From NCBI GenBank assembly GCA_002710765.1, contig PALK01000036.1:1-23376 (forward strand): a stretch of DNA of 23,376 nt, read 5' to 3'. Position numbers and translations under genes: made by a program. This stretch comes from Rickettsiales bacterium (GTDB lineage Bacteria > Pseudomonadota > Alphaproteobacteria > Methylaequorales > Methylaequoraceae). Numbering within the stretch: position 1 is the first letter of the stretch; the number at the start of each line of letters is the position of its first letter. Positions 8,237 through 16,682 of this stretch are shown here, one piece after another. The notes beneath the pieces were generated by a model. The model saw only the letters and a program-made list of their open reading frames with translations. It searched no databases and was not told where the DNA came from.

Positions 8237-9898
8237 ATGTTCGAAATTTTTATTTATTCAATATTAATAACTGTTTTATATTCTCCTTACGGAATTTTTT
8301 TATTAAAAGACTTTAAACCAAACATATATCATTTATCAAAACAATTAATTTTTGGATCAATTATTATATGTTTTATCTCATTAGTCTTGAATATGTTATT
8401 TCCATTAAATAAATTTGTGACCTCTAGTCTAATTTTTTTTAGTATATTCTTAATTTTTAAAAAGAAAGATATTTTTTTTAGCAAAAAATTTTTAAAATTT
8501 ATTATTCTACAAAGTTTCATAATTACGATTTTAATAACTGAAAGTAATGTTTATAGGCCAGATGCAGGACTTTACCATCTACCATTTATAGGAATTTTAA
8601 ATTCAGAAAAAATTATATTTGGAATTTCTAATTTACATTCGAGATATGGTCATATTTCAATTTTGCAATATTATTCTGCAATAAGTAATAATTTTTTATT
8701 CAATAATAATGGGATAGTTTTTCCCTCAGCAATAATAGCCTCTGCCACTATAATTAACTTTTCAAGTCAAATATTAAAATATATTAAAAAAAATAATCAT
8801 AATTTTCACTTTTTATTTATTTTTTTTATATTTATCTACATCTGCTATAAAATGAATAGATATGGAGAATATGGTAATGATGCGCCAGCTCACTTTTTAC
8901 TATTCTTTTTGGTTTCAGAACTGTTAATAAATATAAATAAAATTAGTTATAAGGATTTTGGAAATAATTTACTTTTGACACTATTTATAGTTCAAAATAA
9001 ATTAACTTTAATTTTTATTATTTTTTTAAATTTTTTTAATTTTAAAAAAATAAACTATAAATTATTTATTAAAGACAAGAGATTTTTCTTTTTATCAATT
9101 TTTTTTTCAGTATGGATAATTAAAAACATCTTTTCTACCGGATGTATGCTTTATCCAATTGAAGCTTCTTGCTTTGAAAGCTTGAAATGGACAAATATAA
9201 AAGAAATTCGGGAAATATCTTTAGGTAGTGAAGTTTGGACAAAAGATTGGTCTAATTTTGAAAATTCTTCAAAAATATCTCAAGAAGAATTTTTATCTAA
9301 TTTTAATTGGTTAGACTCTTGGATGAAAAATCATTTTAAAGTTATTATGGAAATATTAATACCATACTTAGTTGTAAGTTTGATTTTAATAGTTTTTTTA
9401 ACTTATAAAAATAAAAAAAATAAATCAAGCTTGAATAATTACTATTTTTATTTTTTTATTATTTTTTTAAGCGGTAGTTTATTTTGGTTTTTAAAATCTC
9501 CGTTATATCGTTATGGGTATTCCTTTTTAATTTGTACTTTTGCTTTCATTTTTGCATTCTACTGCTCAAAATTCAGCTTTATGAATAAAAAAGATAATAA
9601 AATTTTTAGTTTTATTTTAATTCTAGGCCTAAGTACGATTATCTCTAAAAATATGATTAGAATTAATATATCTGATAACGAATATTATAATTATCCTTGG
9701 CCTAAATTTTATTCTATGGATAAAAAAAATAAATTACCGACTTTGGATAAAACTGTTTTAAATAAAAAAATAATTTATCACCCAAAAAAAGGTGATTACT
9801 GTATGTATAATAATATTTTATGTAATCAATATGGTATTGATGATGATCTTAAATTAATTAACTCAAACAATAACTATTTAATATTTTTTAAAAAATAA
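8237..9898 (+). CDS. Polytopic membrane protein, LIC_10190-family-like (possible GT-C)
   Basis: A 553-residue protein with about ten or more hydrophobic segments across most of its length and a short C-terminal soluble tail. Recognisable blocks are RPDAGLYHLP (107-116) followed by SNLHSRYGH (131-139), RYGEYGNDAPAHF, KNIFSTGCMLYPI and PLYRYGYSF. This pattern resembles the LIC_10190 family of membrane proteins found in surface-polysaccharide loci. The Asp before the YH in the first large loop resembles the catalytic position of GT-C glycosyltransferases. A role as glycosyltransferase using a polyprenyl-phosphate sugar is inference. Its start codon abuts that of the DPM1-like GT2, with no intergenic base, so its promoter and ribosome site must lie inside that gene. 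Confidence 0.72.
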   Translation: MFEIFIYSILITVLYSPYGIFLLKDFKPNIYHLSKQLIFGSIIICFISLVLNMLFPLNKFVTSSLIFFSIFLIFKKKDIFFSKKFLKFIILQSFIITILITESNVYRPDAGLYHLPFIGILNSEKIIFGISNLHSRYGHISILQYYSAISNNFLFNNNGIVFPSAIIASATIINFSSQILKYIKKNNHNFHFLFIFFIFIYICYKMNRYGEYGNDAPAHFLLFFLVSELLININKISYKDFGNNLLLTLFIVQNKLTLIFIIFLNFFNFKKINYKLFIKDKRFFFLSIFFSVWIIKNIFSTGCMLYPIEASCFESLKWTNIKEIREISLGSEVWTKDWSNFENSSKISQEEFLSNFNWLDSWMKNHFKVIMEILIPYLVVSLILIVFLTYKNKKNKSSLNNYYFYFFIIFLSGSLFWFLKSPLYRYGYSFLICTFAFIFAFYCSKFSFMNKKDNKIFSFILILGLSTIISKNMIRINISDNEYYNYPWPKFYSMDKKNKLPTLDKTVLNKKIIYHPKKGDYCMYNNILCNQYGIDDDLKLINSNNNYLIFFKK

Positions 9899-9915
9899 TT
9901 TAAAAATTTTTTTAC

Positions 9916-11211
9916 TTAAATTTTATTTTGAATTATTAATTTATTAACAATATATAAATTAGAAAGTATGAAAATACCAACCAGGTGCTTATTTGTAGCC
10001 CATGCATAGAGGTGAGGTAATAAGTTTAATAGTAGAATTGATAAAAAATATATTTCTGTTTTCTGATGTAAAATTTTCTTATAATTTTTAACAATATTAT
10101 ATATGCATACAATTATAGCTAAATTTAAAAAAAATTTATTTATTATATTTGAATATCTTAAGTCGGTTCCTTTTTTTTCAAAATGATGTCTATCTAAATT
10201 ATCCTTATTTAATCTAAATAAAATAAACTTTATTTTTAAAGGTATTGTTTTAAGATAATCTTTAAAATTATTTTTTAAATAATTTTGATTTTTTATATTA
10301 AAATAACTATAAAAATCCCACTCATTATCAAATTGTTTATATTCTGGAAATTGGTTTATATCTAAATTTTGAACTAACTCATCTACACTTTTATCAGGAT
10401 AGACTTCTTTAAAATTCTCATGAGTTATTGCAGAAAAATCATATGAATTATTTGATAAAAGTTTAGCGCCAAATGGAAATACATTTGTTTTGTAATAGCC
10501 ATATGTGCCCCAAATTATAACTGCAAAAAAAGCAAAAATTACAGGAATATATTTTGCTTTTTTATTTCCCTCTAAAATTAAAATTATTAATGGAATAATT
10601 AAACAAATAAAAAAAACTGATGGTTTTGTAAAATACAAAACAAATATTGTTAAACCTATAAATAAATATTTATTACTTAAATTAGAAATTAAAAAAATAA
10701 ATATTAATGGTATCAAAAAAGAAGTCAAATGATCTGCATATACAAAATTAAATATAACACTTGTGTTATAAGGAACTAACAAAAAAGCAGATAATAGAAG
10801 TAAAAAATTAAGGAAATTAATCTTTTTAGACTTACTGAAAAAATAGATAGATAAAAATATTATTGATGACGTCAAAATGTTTTTAATTAATAAAAATATA
10901 AATATATTTTTTGAAATATTAAAAATGATTACAATTAAAATTGCATTTAAAGGAAATTTTTTTAGGTAATATTTTTTTTCAAAAACCAAAGAATAAAAAT
11001 TAAAATTTTCATTAATATTATTGGCAAGAGGTCCCCAATTAAAGGGAATTTGATCTAAAATAATATTAAAGTTAGTATCTATAAAATAATAATTTTTTTC
11101 AACTAACAAAAAGGCAAAAATTAAAGATAATACTGAAATACAAATAGTATAAATTAAATATAGAAGGTATATATTTTTTTTATAATCAAAATTTTTTAAA
11201 AATTCAGTCAT
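9916..11211 (-). CDS. Polytopic membrane protein, probable GT-C glycosyltransferase
   Basis: A 431-residue integral membrane protein with roughly ten hydrophobic helices. A first helix (about 16-37) is followed by an external loop with FIDTNFNIILDQ and a conserved-looking WGPLANNI. After the helix bundle comes a soluble stretch (about 245-345) rich in Asn, Asp and Lys. The C-terminal helix pair ends with PHLYAWATNKHLVGIFI, which looks like the final helix of GT-C enzymes where the usual motif is a RY or KH followed by a small residue-rich helix. Family assignment is tentative: O-antigen polymerase-like or a protein of unknown function are alternatives. It stands alone on its strand between a convergent and a divergent neighbour. 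Confidence 0.6.
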   Translation of the reverse strand: MTEFLKNFDYKKNIYLLYLIYTICISVLSLIFAFLLVEKNYYFIDTNFNIILDQIPFNWGPLANNINENFNFYSLVFEKKYYLKKFPLNAILIVIIFNISKNIFIFLLIKNILTSSIIFLSIYFFSKSKKINFLNFLLLLSAFLLVPYNTSVIFNFVYADHLTSFLIPLIFIFLISNLSNKYLFIGLTIFVLYFTKPSVFFICLIIPLIILILEGNKKAKYIPVIFAFFAVIIWGTYGYYKTNVFPFGAKLLSNNSYDFSAITHENFKEVYPDKSVDELVQNLDINQFPEYKQFDNEWDFYSYFNIKNQNYLKNNFKDYLKTIPLKIKFILFRLNKDNLDRHHFEKKGTDLRYSNIINKFFLNLAIIVCIYNIVKNYKKILHQKTEIYFLSILLLNLLPHLYAWATNKHLVGIFILSNLYIVNKLIIQNKI

Positions 11212-11250
11212 TAATATATATATATTTATTTTAAATTAACTCGAAAGGTA

Positions 11251-11281
11251 CTAAAATAATAGATTATAGTTCTAAAATAAT
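11251..11281. repeat. Direct repeat of ten bases in a divergent promoter region
   Basis: The ten bases CTAAAATAAT occur at 11251-11260 and again at 11272-11281, 21 bases apart start to start, or two helical turns. They lie in the 89-base gap between the divergent genes at 11211 and 11301. This could be an operator, but repeats of A and T are common by chance here. Confidence 0.3.
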
Positions 11282-11286
11282 ATAAT
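11281..11286 (+). promoter_or_regulatory. Candidate -10 box for the split methyltransferase gene
   Basis: TATAAT lies 14 bases before the ATG at 11301 and would give a very short leader. No good -35 is seen at 17 bases upstream. On the opposite strand 11268-11263 also reads TATAAT, a candidate -10 for the GT-C-like gene ending upstream at 11211. Support is weak because of base composition. Confidence 0.3.
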
Positions 11287-11300
11287 CAATGTAAAAAATT

Positions 11301-11986
11301 ATGTCTATTAACTATGATGGTTGGGAGTTAAATGCTTTTGATAAAGCATTTAACTTTAGAATTTATCAATTTGAAATAATTTTGAAATACATTAAAGGCA
11401 ATGTTGCTGAAATAGGGCCGGGAACTGGGCAAAATATAAAATATTATTCAAAAAGTATAAATAAACTTCATTTGTATGAGCCTTCTAAAAACTTATACCT
11501 AGCTTTAAAAAAAAAAAAATAAAAAATTCTAAAATTAAGACACTTAATAAAAAATTTAAAACTAATAAAAATAAATTTGACACTATTATGTATTTGGACG
11601 TTCTAGAGCATATTAAAAATGATAAAAAAGAAATTGATATGGCATTAAAAAGTTTAAAAAAAAATGGAAACTTGATTATTAATGTTCCCGCTTTTCAGTT
11701 TTTATATTCCGATTTTGATAAAAATGTTGGTCACTATAGAAGGTATAATAAAAAAAATCTAATGTTACTATTTAAAAATAAAAAATATAAAAAAATTTCA
11801 TTTAAATATTACGACTCTTTTGGATTTATTTTATCCTTTTTATCTAAAATTTTTAAATCAAATTTTAAGAACAATTTTAAACAAAAAATAATATTATGGA
11901 ATTTTCTAATTCCATATTCTAAAGTATTAGACAAAATTATATTTAATAGATTTGGAAAGTCTCTTATTTGTATAATTCAAAAATAA
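11301..11986 (+). CDS. Class I SAM methyltransferase, frameshifted at a poly-A tract
   Basis: Two open stretches in different frames together make one methyltransferase. The first (11301-11522) carries motif I, VAEIGPGTGQN (35-45), and an acidic second-strand end YEPS. It ends at a stop just after an A13 run (11507-11519). The second reads from the run to 11986 with FDTIMYLDVLEHI, NVPAFQFLYSDFD and GHYRRYNKKNL. The last is a typical segment of small polysaccharide-locus methyltransferases (GH-RRY). Adding one A restores a 228-residue protein. The second part is open back to the A run without a start, so it is not a separate gene. It stands alone on the plus strand and ends one base before the dehydratase gene's stop. 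The substrate is unknown. Confidence 0.8.
11507..11519 (+). repeat. A13 homopolymer at the methyltransferase frameshift
   Basis: Thirteen consecutive A bases, immediately followed by TAAAAAA. The frame entering the run stops at 11520-11522; the frame holding the rest of the protein is reached if the run had 14 (or 11) A. Confidence 0.85.
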
Positions 11987-11987
11987 A

Positions 11988-13811
11988 TTATACTGCTAAT
12001 TTTTTTAATTTTTTTATATCAAACTTTTGTATATCCAATTCAAATTTTGAATTATTCAATTTTAAATTAACTTTTTTTAAATTTTCATTGCATAAGAAAA
12101 TCTTATCGTTTTTCGTTTTTATTAAATTTTGACCTAGAACAAATTCTTCACTCATTTTTTCACCTTTTTTTAAACCAACAAATTTTATTGTATAACTCCC
12201 TCTAGGATTAGTTTTAGATTTCAAAGTATTTCCACTTAACTGAATAATTCTTTTTGCAATATCATAAATTTTGATTTGTTCACCCATATCCAAAACGTAT
12301 ATTTTTAAGCCTTTTTTGTTCAAGTTTGCAGAGTTTATAACCAATTGTACAGCTTCAGATATAGACATAAAATATCTTTTAACATCTTTATGTGTAACTG
12401 TTAGGGGTTGTTTTTTTTTAATTTGATCTAAAAAAATTGGTATTACTGATCCACTCGACCCAATAACATTTCCGAACCTTACAATTGTAAAATTTGATTT
12501 GTTTTTTTTTGAAAGATTATTTTTTTTATAATATACACTAACCAGCATTTCTCGAATTTTTTTGGTGTAACCTAAAATACTTTGTGGTCTTACAGCTTTA
12601 TCAGTGCTGATAAAGGTAAAGTTTTTTATTTTTTTAATTTCAGAAAAATCCAAAAGATGCTTTGTACCAATTATGTTATTTTTTATTATTGAATAAATAT
12701 TATTTTCGCCAAAATTAACATGCTTATAAGCTGCAGCATGATAAATATCATCAATTAAGTCTTTTTTAAACTTTTCTTTAAGGAAATTTAAATCTGTGCA
12801 ATCACCTAAAATAAATTTAATATTTTTTTTATTAGCATGACCTATACTTTCAACTTTTTCTTTTATATTAAATAAATTAATTTCTGAATTATCTAAAATT
12901 AATAATTTTTTTGGTTTTTGTTTAATAATTTGTAGGCACAATTCTGAACCGATTGACCCCCCTCCACCAGTTACTAAAATTATTTTACTTTCTATTTGTT
13001 TTTTTAATATTCTTTTGTCAACTTCTATTTTTGGTCTATCTATTATATCAAAAAAATTAATCTTAGTTTCTAATGACTTTTTTATAATATTTTTTAAAAA
13101 ATTTTTAATTTCAGAAATATTTCTAACTCGTATATTTTTTTTTTCAAATTCTTGATAGTATTTATTTAATTTTTTTTTAGTAAAATTATTAGTTCCTATT
13201 ATTATTTCTGAGATATCTTTTTGATCTATTATTTTTAACAACTCTTCTTTTTTAAATATATCTACTCCACTTAGTTCTCTCCTTTTATATTTTCCATAAA
13301 CATCAATGAAAGCTCTAACTAAGCCATAATTTGGATATTGTCTTAAACTTCTTAATAAAGAGACTGTATTGTCATTAATACCATAAATTAAAATATTATT
13401 AGAGATTTTTTCTTTTTCTTTTTTTGACTTGATGATGAAATTAATCGCAATTCTATGAAAAATTATTAAAATTCCAAAAATAATTGGAGCAATAAATGAA
13501 ATAGATCTGGGAAAATAAATATCTTTATACAAAATAAAATTAATTGGAATTAAAATTGCTGAAATAACAATGATAGATTTAAGAATTTGAATTATTGAAT
13601 AATAATCAAAATATCTTAATAAAATTCGATAAATATTTCTTATGTAAAATATAAAAAAGAAAATAATCAAGTAAATTAAAATTACTCTATAATCAATCTC
13701 CCAAATTAAGTAAATTTTTTCTAATCTTAAAGAATATGAGGCACTTAAAGAAAAAAGTATAATAATTAGATCTGATATAAATAATATTAATTTTTTGCTA
13801 ATATTTGACAT
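11988..13811 (-). CDS. Membrane-bound NDP-sugar 4,6-dehydratase (PglF/WbpM/CapD family)
   Basis: A protein of about 607 residues. It has four N-terminal membrane helices (about 10-125), a CoA-binding-like Rossmann domain with NNILIYGIND (about 140-149), and a catalytic extended SDR domain from LVTGGGGSIGSEL (about 281-293). Relatives convert UDP-GlcNAc to the 4-keto-6-deoxy sugar, precursor of QuiNAc, FucNAc or bacillosamine. Conserved: LDNSE, AAAYKHV (361-367) and STDKAVRP (404-411). The segment that reads VMGATKR in WbpM/PglF is ILGYTKK (414-420), so the Met used in place of the SDR Tyr is Leu here. Residue numbers count from a TTG at 13817; ATG 13811 is the preferred start. It is the last gene of the nine-gene minus-strand operon, next to the phosphoglycosyl transferase that might use its product. 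Confidence 0.87.
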   Translation of the reverse strand: MSNISKKLILFISDLIIILFSLSASYSLRLEKIYLIWEIDYRVILIYLIIFFFIFYIRNIYRILLRYFDYYSIIQILKSIIVISAILIPINFILYKDIYFPRSISFIAPIIFGILIIFHRIAINFIIKSKKEKEKISNNILIYGINDNTVSLLRSLRQYPNYGLVRAFIDVYGKYKRRELSGVDIFKKEELLKIIDQKDISEIIIGTNNFTKKKLNKYYQEFEKKNIRVRNISEIKNFLKNIIKKSLETKINFFDIIDRPKIEVDKRILKKQIESKIILVTGGGGSIGSELCLQIIKQKPKKLLILDNSEINLFNIKEKVESIGHANKKNIKFILGDCTDLNFLKEKFKKDLIDDIYHAAAYKHVNFGENNIYSIIKNNIIGTKHLLDFSEIKKIKNFTFISTDKAVRPQSILGYTKKIREMLVSVYYKKNNLSKKNKSNFTIVRFGNVIGSSGSVIPIFLDQIKKKQPLTVTHKDVKRYFMSISEAVQLVINSANLNKKGLKIYVLDMGEQIKIYDIAKRIIQLSGNTLKSKTNPRGSYTIKFVGLKKGEKMSEEFVLGQNLIKTKNDKIFLCNENLKKVNLKLNNSKFELDIQKFDIKKLKKLAV

Positions 13812-13851
13812 AACCAAAATAATCTACATTTTATTTAATAAATAATTATTG

Positions 13852-14412
13852 TTAATGTAAAATCTCATTGTGTTTAAAAAAAACTTTAAAAGATTTAAAA
13901 ATAATCAACATGTCAAATAAAAATGTTTTTTTCCTCATATATTCTAATTCTAATTCAATTTTTTCATTTAAACTTAATAAGTCTCTACCATTAATTTGAG
14001 CGTAACCTGTAATTCCAGGTTTAATTTTATTAATTCCTAGCTTCTCTCTTATACTGATTAATTCTTTTTGAGATGGAAGTGCGGGCCTTGGACCCACTAA
14101 AGATAAATTACCTTTAATAACAGAGATTAATTGAGGTAGTTCATCTAAGCTATATTTTCTCAAAAAACTACCAAATCTAGTTATCTTATCCTGAGAATTA
14201 ATTAATTTTTCTGTTTCTATAATTTCAGTACCAGTTTTCATTGTTCTAAATTTTGGCATCATAAAAATAGTTTTATTCATACCGACCCTCTCTGAAAAAA
14301 AAAATACTGATCCTCTAGAATCTATTTTAATTATAATTGAAATCAAAATAAATACTGGAGAAATTAAAATTATAATTAATAAACAAAAAATTATTTCAAA
14401 TAATCTTGTCAT
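13852..14412 (-). CDS. Polyprenyl-phosphate phosphoglycosyl transferase (PglC/WcaJ-type)
   Basis: A monotopic phosphoglycosyl transferase of 186 residues, the minimal PglC-like size. It moves a sugar-1-phosphate from a UDP-sugar to undecaprenyl phosphate at the inner membrane. A single hydrophobic re-entrant helix (about 5-30) is followed by ERVG (41-44), KFRTM (54-58), SLDELPQL (88-95) with the catalytic Asp-Glu dyad, SLVGPRP (104-110), KPGITGYAQINGR and the tail. All key residues are present. It starts one base after the stop of the WecA-like gene. The dehydratase gene follows after about 40 bases, a common pairing in which the dehydratase path supplies the sugar this enzyme loads. Confidence 0.9.
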   Translation of the reverse strand: MTRLFEIIFCLLIIILISPVFILISIIIKIDSRGSVFFFSERVGMNKTIFMMPKFRTMKTGTEIIETEKLINSQDKITRFGSFLRKYSLDELPQLISVIKGNLSLVGPRPALPSQKELISIREKLGINKIKPGITGYAQINGRDLLSLNEKIELELEYMRKKTFLFDMLIIFKSFKVFFKHNEILH

Positions 14413-14413
14413 A

Positions 14414-15424
14414 CTATTTTCTTATCTGCTTTCTAAAAAAAATTAGCAAAAATATGTAACTCAACAATGTTACTAACAAAACAAATGCTTTATTTGCTAT
14501 AAGATAATAAATTCCAATATTAATTAAAATTAATATTGAAATTACTATTAAGGCAATAAAACTATTATATTTTCTTAAAATTAAATGATGCATATGATTT
14601 AAGTCTGCTGAAAATGGATTTTTTCCTTTAATAATTCTAAAAATAAATAGTCTAAACATATCTAACCCAGGAATTGCTAATAAAATAAAAATTTCTTCAG
14701 GTCTAAAAGCGAAATTTTCATTATATGATTTAATAAAAATATATGAAATTATAAAAGCTAGTGATTGTGTTCCACTATCTCCAAGATAAGCTTTATTTTT
14801 AAAGTTGTAATATAAAAATATAATTAAAGAAATAATTACTATTAAAGATAAAATGGGAAAAAGATTTTTAATTATAAAAATTGAAAAAATTATTAAACAA
14901 TAAATTCCAACTTGTAAATTAATACCATCGAACATATTTATTGCATTAATCAACAGTAAAAAACATAAAATTGTAAATAAAGTAGATATATTTCTTAATT
15001 CGATTTTATTTTCAAAAAAAGAAAAATTTAACTCTCTAATTATTAAATTTTCATCTAGTAAAATAATTAAAAAGATAATAAAAAAATTAATAAATAATTT
15101 TTTAGTTGCTGATAAATCGTATTTGTCATCAAACGCACCAACAAAAAAACAAAATAAAAGACCTAAATAAAAACCAAACAGCTCTCTAGTATTAGAAAAA
15201 TATTCATTAATGTCATATCCAAAAACATCATTTAGACTTAAAATCTGAAATACCAGAATATTATATATTAATAAAAATCCACCTATTAAAGGTACAGGTT
15301 TTTCTTGAAATTTTCTTGAACCGTCACTCAAATCAAAAAAATTTAATTTTTTTGTTATAGAATTATAAAAAAATAAAATTGGTAAATTGATTAATAAAAT
15401 AAGAAAAAAATTAAACTCATGCAT
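14414..15424 (-). CDS. WecA/MraY-like UDP-HexNAc:polyprenyl-phosphate sugar-1-P transferase
   Basis: A polytopic enzyme of about 336 residues with some ten membrane helices, belonging to the WecA/TagO branch of the family that initiates lipid-linked glycans. Seen, counted from the ATG: PVPLIGG near 44-50, GAFDDKYD with the Mg-binding Asp pair (about 99-100), NAINMFDGIN (about 160-169), LGDSG (about 214-218) and HMHHLILR (about 277-284), the His-rich loop typical of WecA. The start at ATG 15424 gives an eight-base overlap (ATGCATGA) with the upstream gene. A TTG at 15445 would extend it by seven residues and is less likely. It sits directly before a second, unrelated initiating transferase, which is notable. 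Confidence 0.88.
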   Translation of the reverse strand: MHEFNFFLILLINLPILFFYNSITKKLNFFDLSDGSRKFQEKPVPLIGGFLLIYNILVFQILSLNDVFGYDINEYFSNTRELFGFYLGLLFCFFVGAFDDKYDLSATKKLFINFFIIFLIILLDENLIIRELNFSFFENKIELRNISTLFTILCFLLLINAINMFDGINLQVGIYCLIIFSIFIIKNLFPILSLIVIISLIIFLYYNFKNKAYLGDSGTQSLAFIISYIFIKSYNENFAFRPEEIFILLAIPGLDMFRLFIFRIIKGKNPFSADLNHMHHLILRKYNSFIALIVISILILINIGIYYLIANKAFVLLVTLLSYIFLLIFFRKQIRK

Positions 15425-16682
15425 AAAATTTATTATTTTTAACAATATATATTAAAAATCCAATTGGATAATACATTATAATTGACAACCAATTGTTAAA
15501 AAAATTGCCTGATGGTAAAATTGGAAATAAATTAATAAACAAACTTCCTAATAAACAAAGGCCAATATCACTAATAAATTGTTTCTTATATTTTATTTGA
15601 AAGTAAAAATTTTTTAGAAATATTGATAAAATGTATAAATAAAGAACAATAAGAAATGAAAAACCAATTAGACCTGATTCTGCAAGCATCTGAGCATAAA
15701 AATTATGGGGATGAGTTGTACAAGCGTGGTCTGCTACAAAGTTTTCTTTTTTTGCACAGTAATATCTGAACATTTTTGGACCATGTCCAAAAACTGGTTT
15801 TTCCTTAAACATTTTAAGTGCAATCAAATAATGACCTTCGTAAGTCTTACTAAATAATACTAATCTTTCACTATTAGAAGAAAGTCCAAGTTGATCGACT
15901 GTTCTATCAAACATCCTTTCTTTTACTTTTTCATTGGTGGATACAATTCCTGTAATGATTATTATTCCCAAAATTAATGGAAAAATTAAAATTTTTCTTA
16001 AATTAAAAGATGACAAAAAAATAAATGAAATAAATAAAAAAAATAAAGCAAATGCAGTTCTTTCCCCACTAAAAATAATCGCTATCATAGAGGTTATTGT
16101 TAATAATAAAAAAGTTAATCTTTTTCTAAATAAACTGTTGTTAAAGCTAATAAAAATTAAAAAAGTCAAAAAAGGAAATAATCTTGCAATATAACTTCCT
16201 AGGACTTCGTCTTTACCAAAAAAACTTGTTATTCGAAAGTTTGTATCATTTGTATAATCTAATCCAATTATATTTTTCCCGTAATTGTACTGATACAAGG
16301 TATCTATAAAAAGAATTATATAAATTGATATTAAAAGATAATTTAAAAAAACAAAAATTTTGTCATTTTTATTTAAAAAAAAATAAATTGCTAAAATAAA
16401 CAATCCAAACCTAAAATAAAATAAACCACTTTTTATAGAACTTAAATTAAAAGAAAAAAATGATACTATGCTAATAATAGAGCAAAATAATAAAAAAACT
16501 ATAACAGATTTTTTTTTTAATATTGAAAAATTATTTTCTAAATATAAACAGGTCAGAAAATTAACACTTATGATAACTAAGAAAAGATCTGGTATAAAAG
16601 GACCTGTAATCAAACCTACTGGAATTAAAAAAATTAAAAAAAGTGAAAATATAATTAATTTATTTTGCATAGAAGAGTTCAT
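15417..16682 (-). CDS. O-antigen ligase/polymerase-like membrane protein (WaaL/Wzy)
   Basis: A 421-residue polytopic protein with about 11-12 hydrophobic helices and one large periplasmic loop (about 245-330). The loop ends with THPHNFYAQMLAESGLIG (323-340), the signature of the O-antigen ligase family, in which a loop His is functionally important. FSGERTAF (205-211) and KPVFGHGPKMF (295-305) are the other family blocks. Such proteins join an undecaprenyl-linked glycan to lipid A core (WaaL) or polymerise repeat units (Wzy), and sequence alone does not separate these. Its ATG overlaps the stop of the GT2 gene by four bases and its stop overlaps the WecA-like gene. Expression is likely coupled within the operon. 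Confidence 0.87.
   Translation of the reverse strand: MNSSMQNKLIIFSLFLIFLIPVGLITGPFIPDLFLVIISVNFLTCLYLENNFSILKKKSVIVFLLFCSIISIVSFFSFNLSSIKSGLFYFRFGLFILAIYFFLNKNDKIFVFLNYLLISIYIILFIDTLYQYNYGKNIIGLDYTNDTNFRITSFFGKDEVLGSYIARLFPFLTFLIFISFNNSLFRKRLTFLLLTITSMIAIIFSGERTAFALFFLFISFIFLSSFNLRKILIFPLILGIIIITGIVSTNEKVKERMFDRTVDQLGLSSNSERLVLFSKTYEGHYLIALKMFKEKPVFGHGPKMFRYYCAKKENFVADHACTTHPHNFYAQMLAESGLIGFSFLIVLYLYILSIFLKNFYFQIKYKKQFISDIGLCLLGSLFINLFPILPSGNFFNNWLSIIMYYPIGFLIYIVKNNKFYA

Noticed and set aside
9899..9915. Bidirectional terminator between convergent genes.
   Set aside because: Only A and T runs are present, with no GC-containing stem, so it cannot be told from background composition.
10505..10732. 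Open frame opposite the GT-C-like gene, and similar ones at 15934-16194, 16468-16689, 17632-17814, 17714-17950, 21581-21802, 21812-22069, 8329-8520 and 3389-3604.
   Set aside because: Each lies inside a well-supported gene on the other strand or in another frame. The products are low-complexity Lys/Ile/Phe-rich with no recognisable family.
11588..11986. A separate small gene starting with an ATG at 11588.
   Set aside because: The frame is open well upstream of the ATG to the A13 run, and the protein starts mid-domain (after methyltransferase motif I). It is the second half of the gene that begins at 11301.
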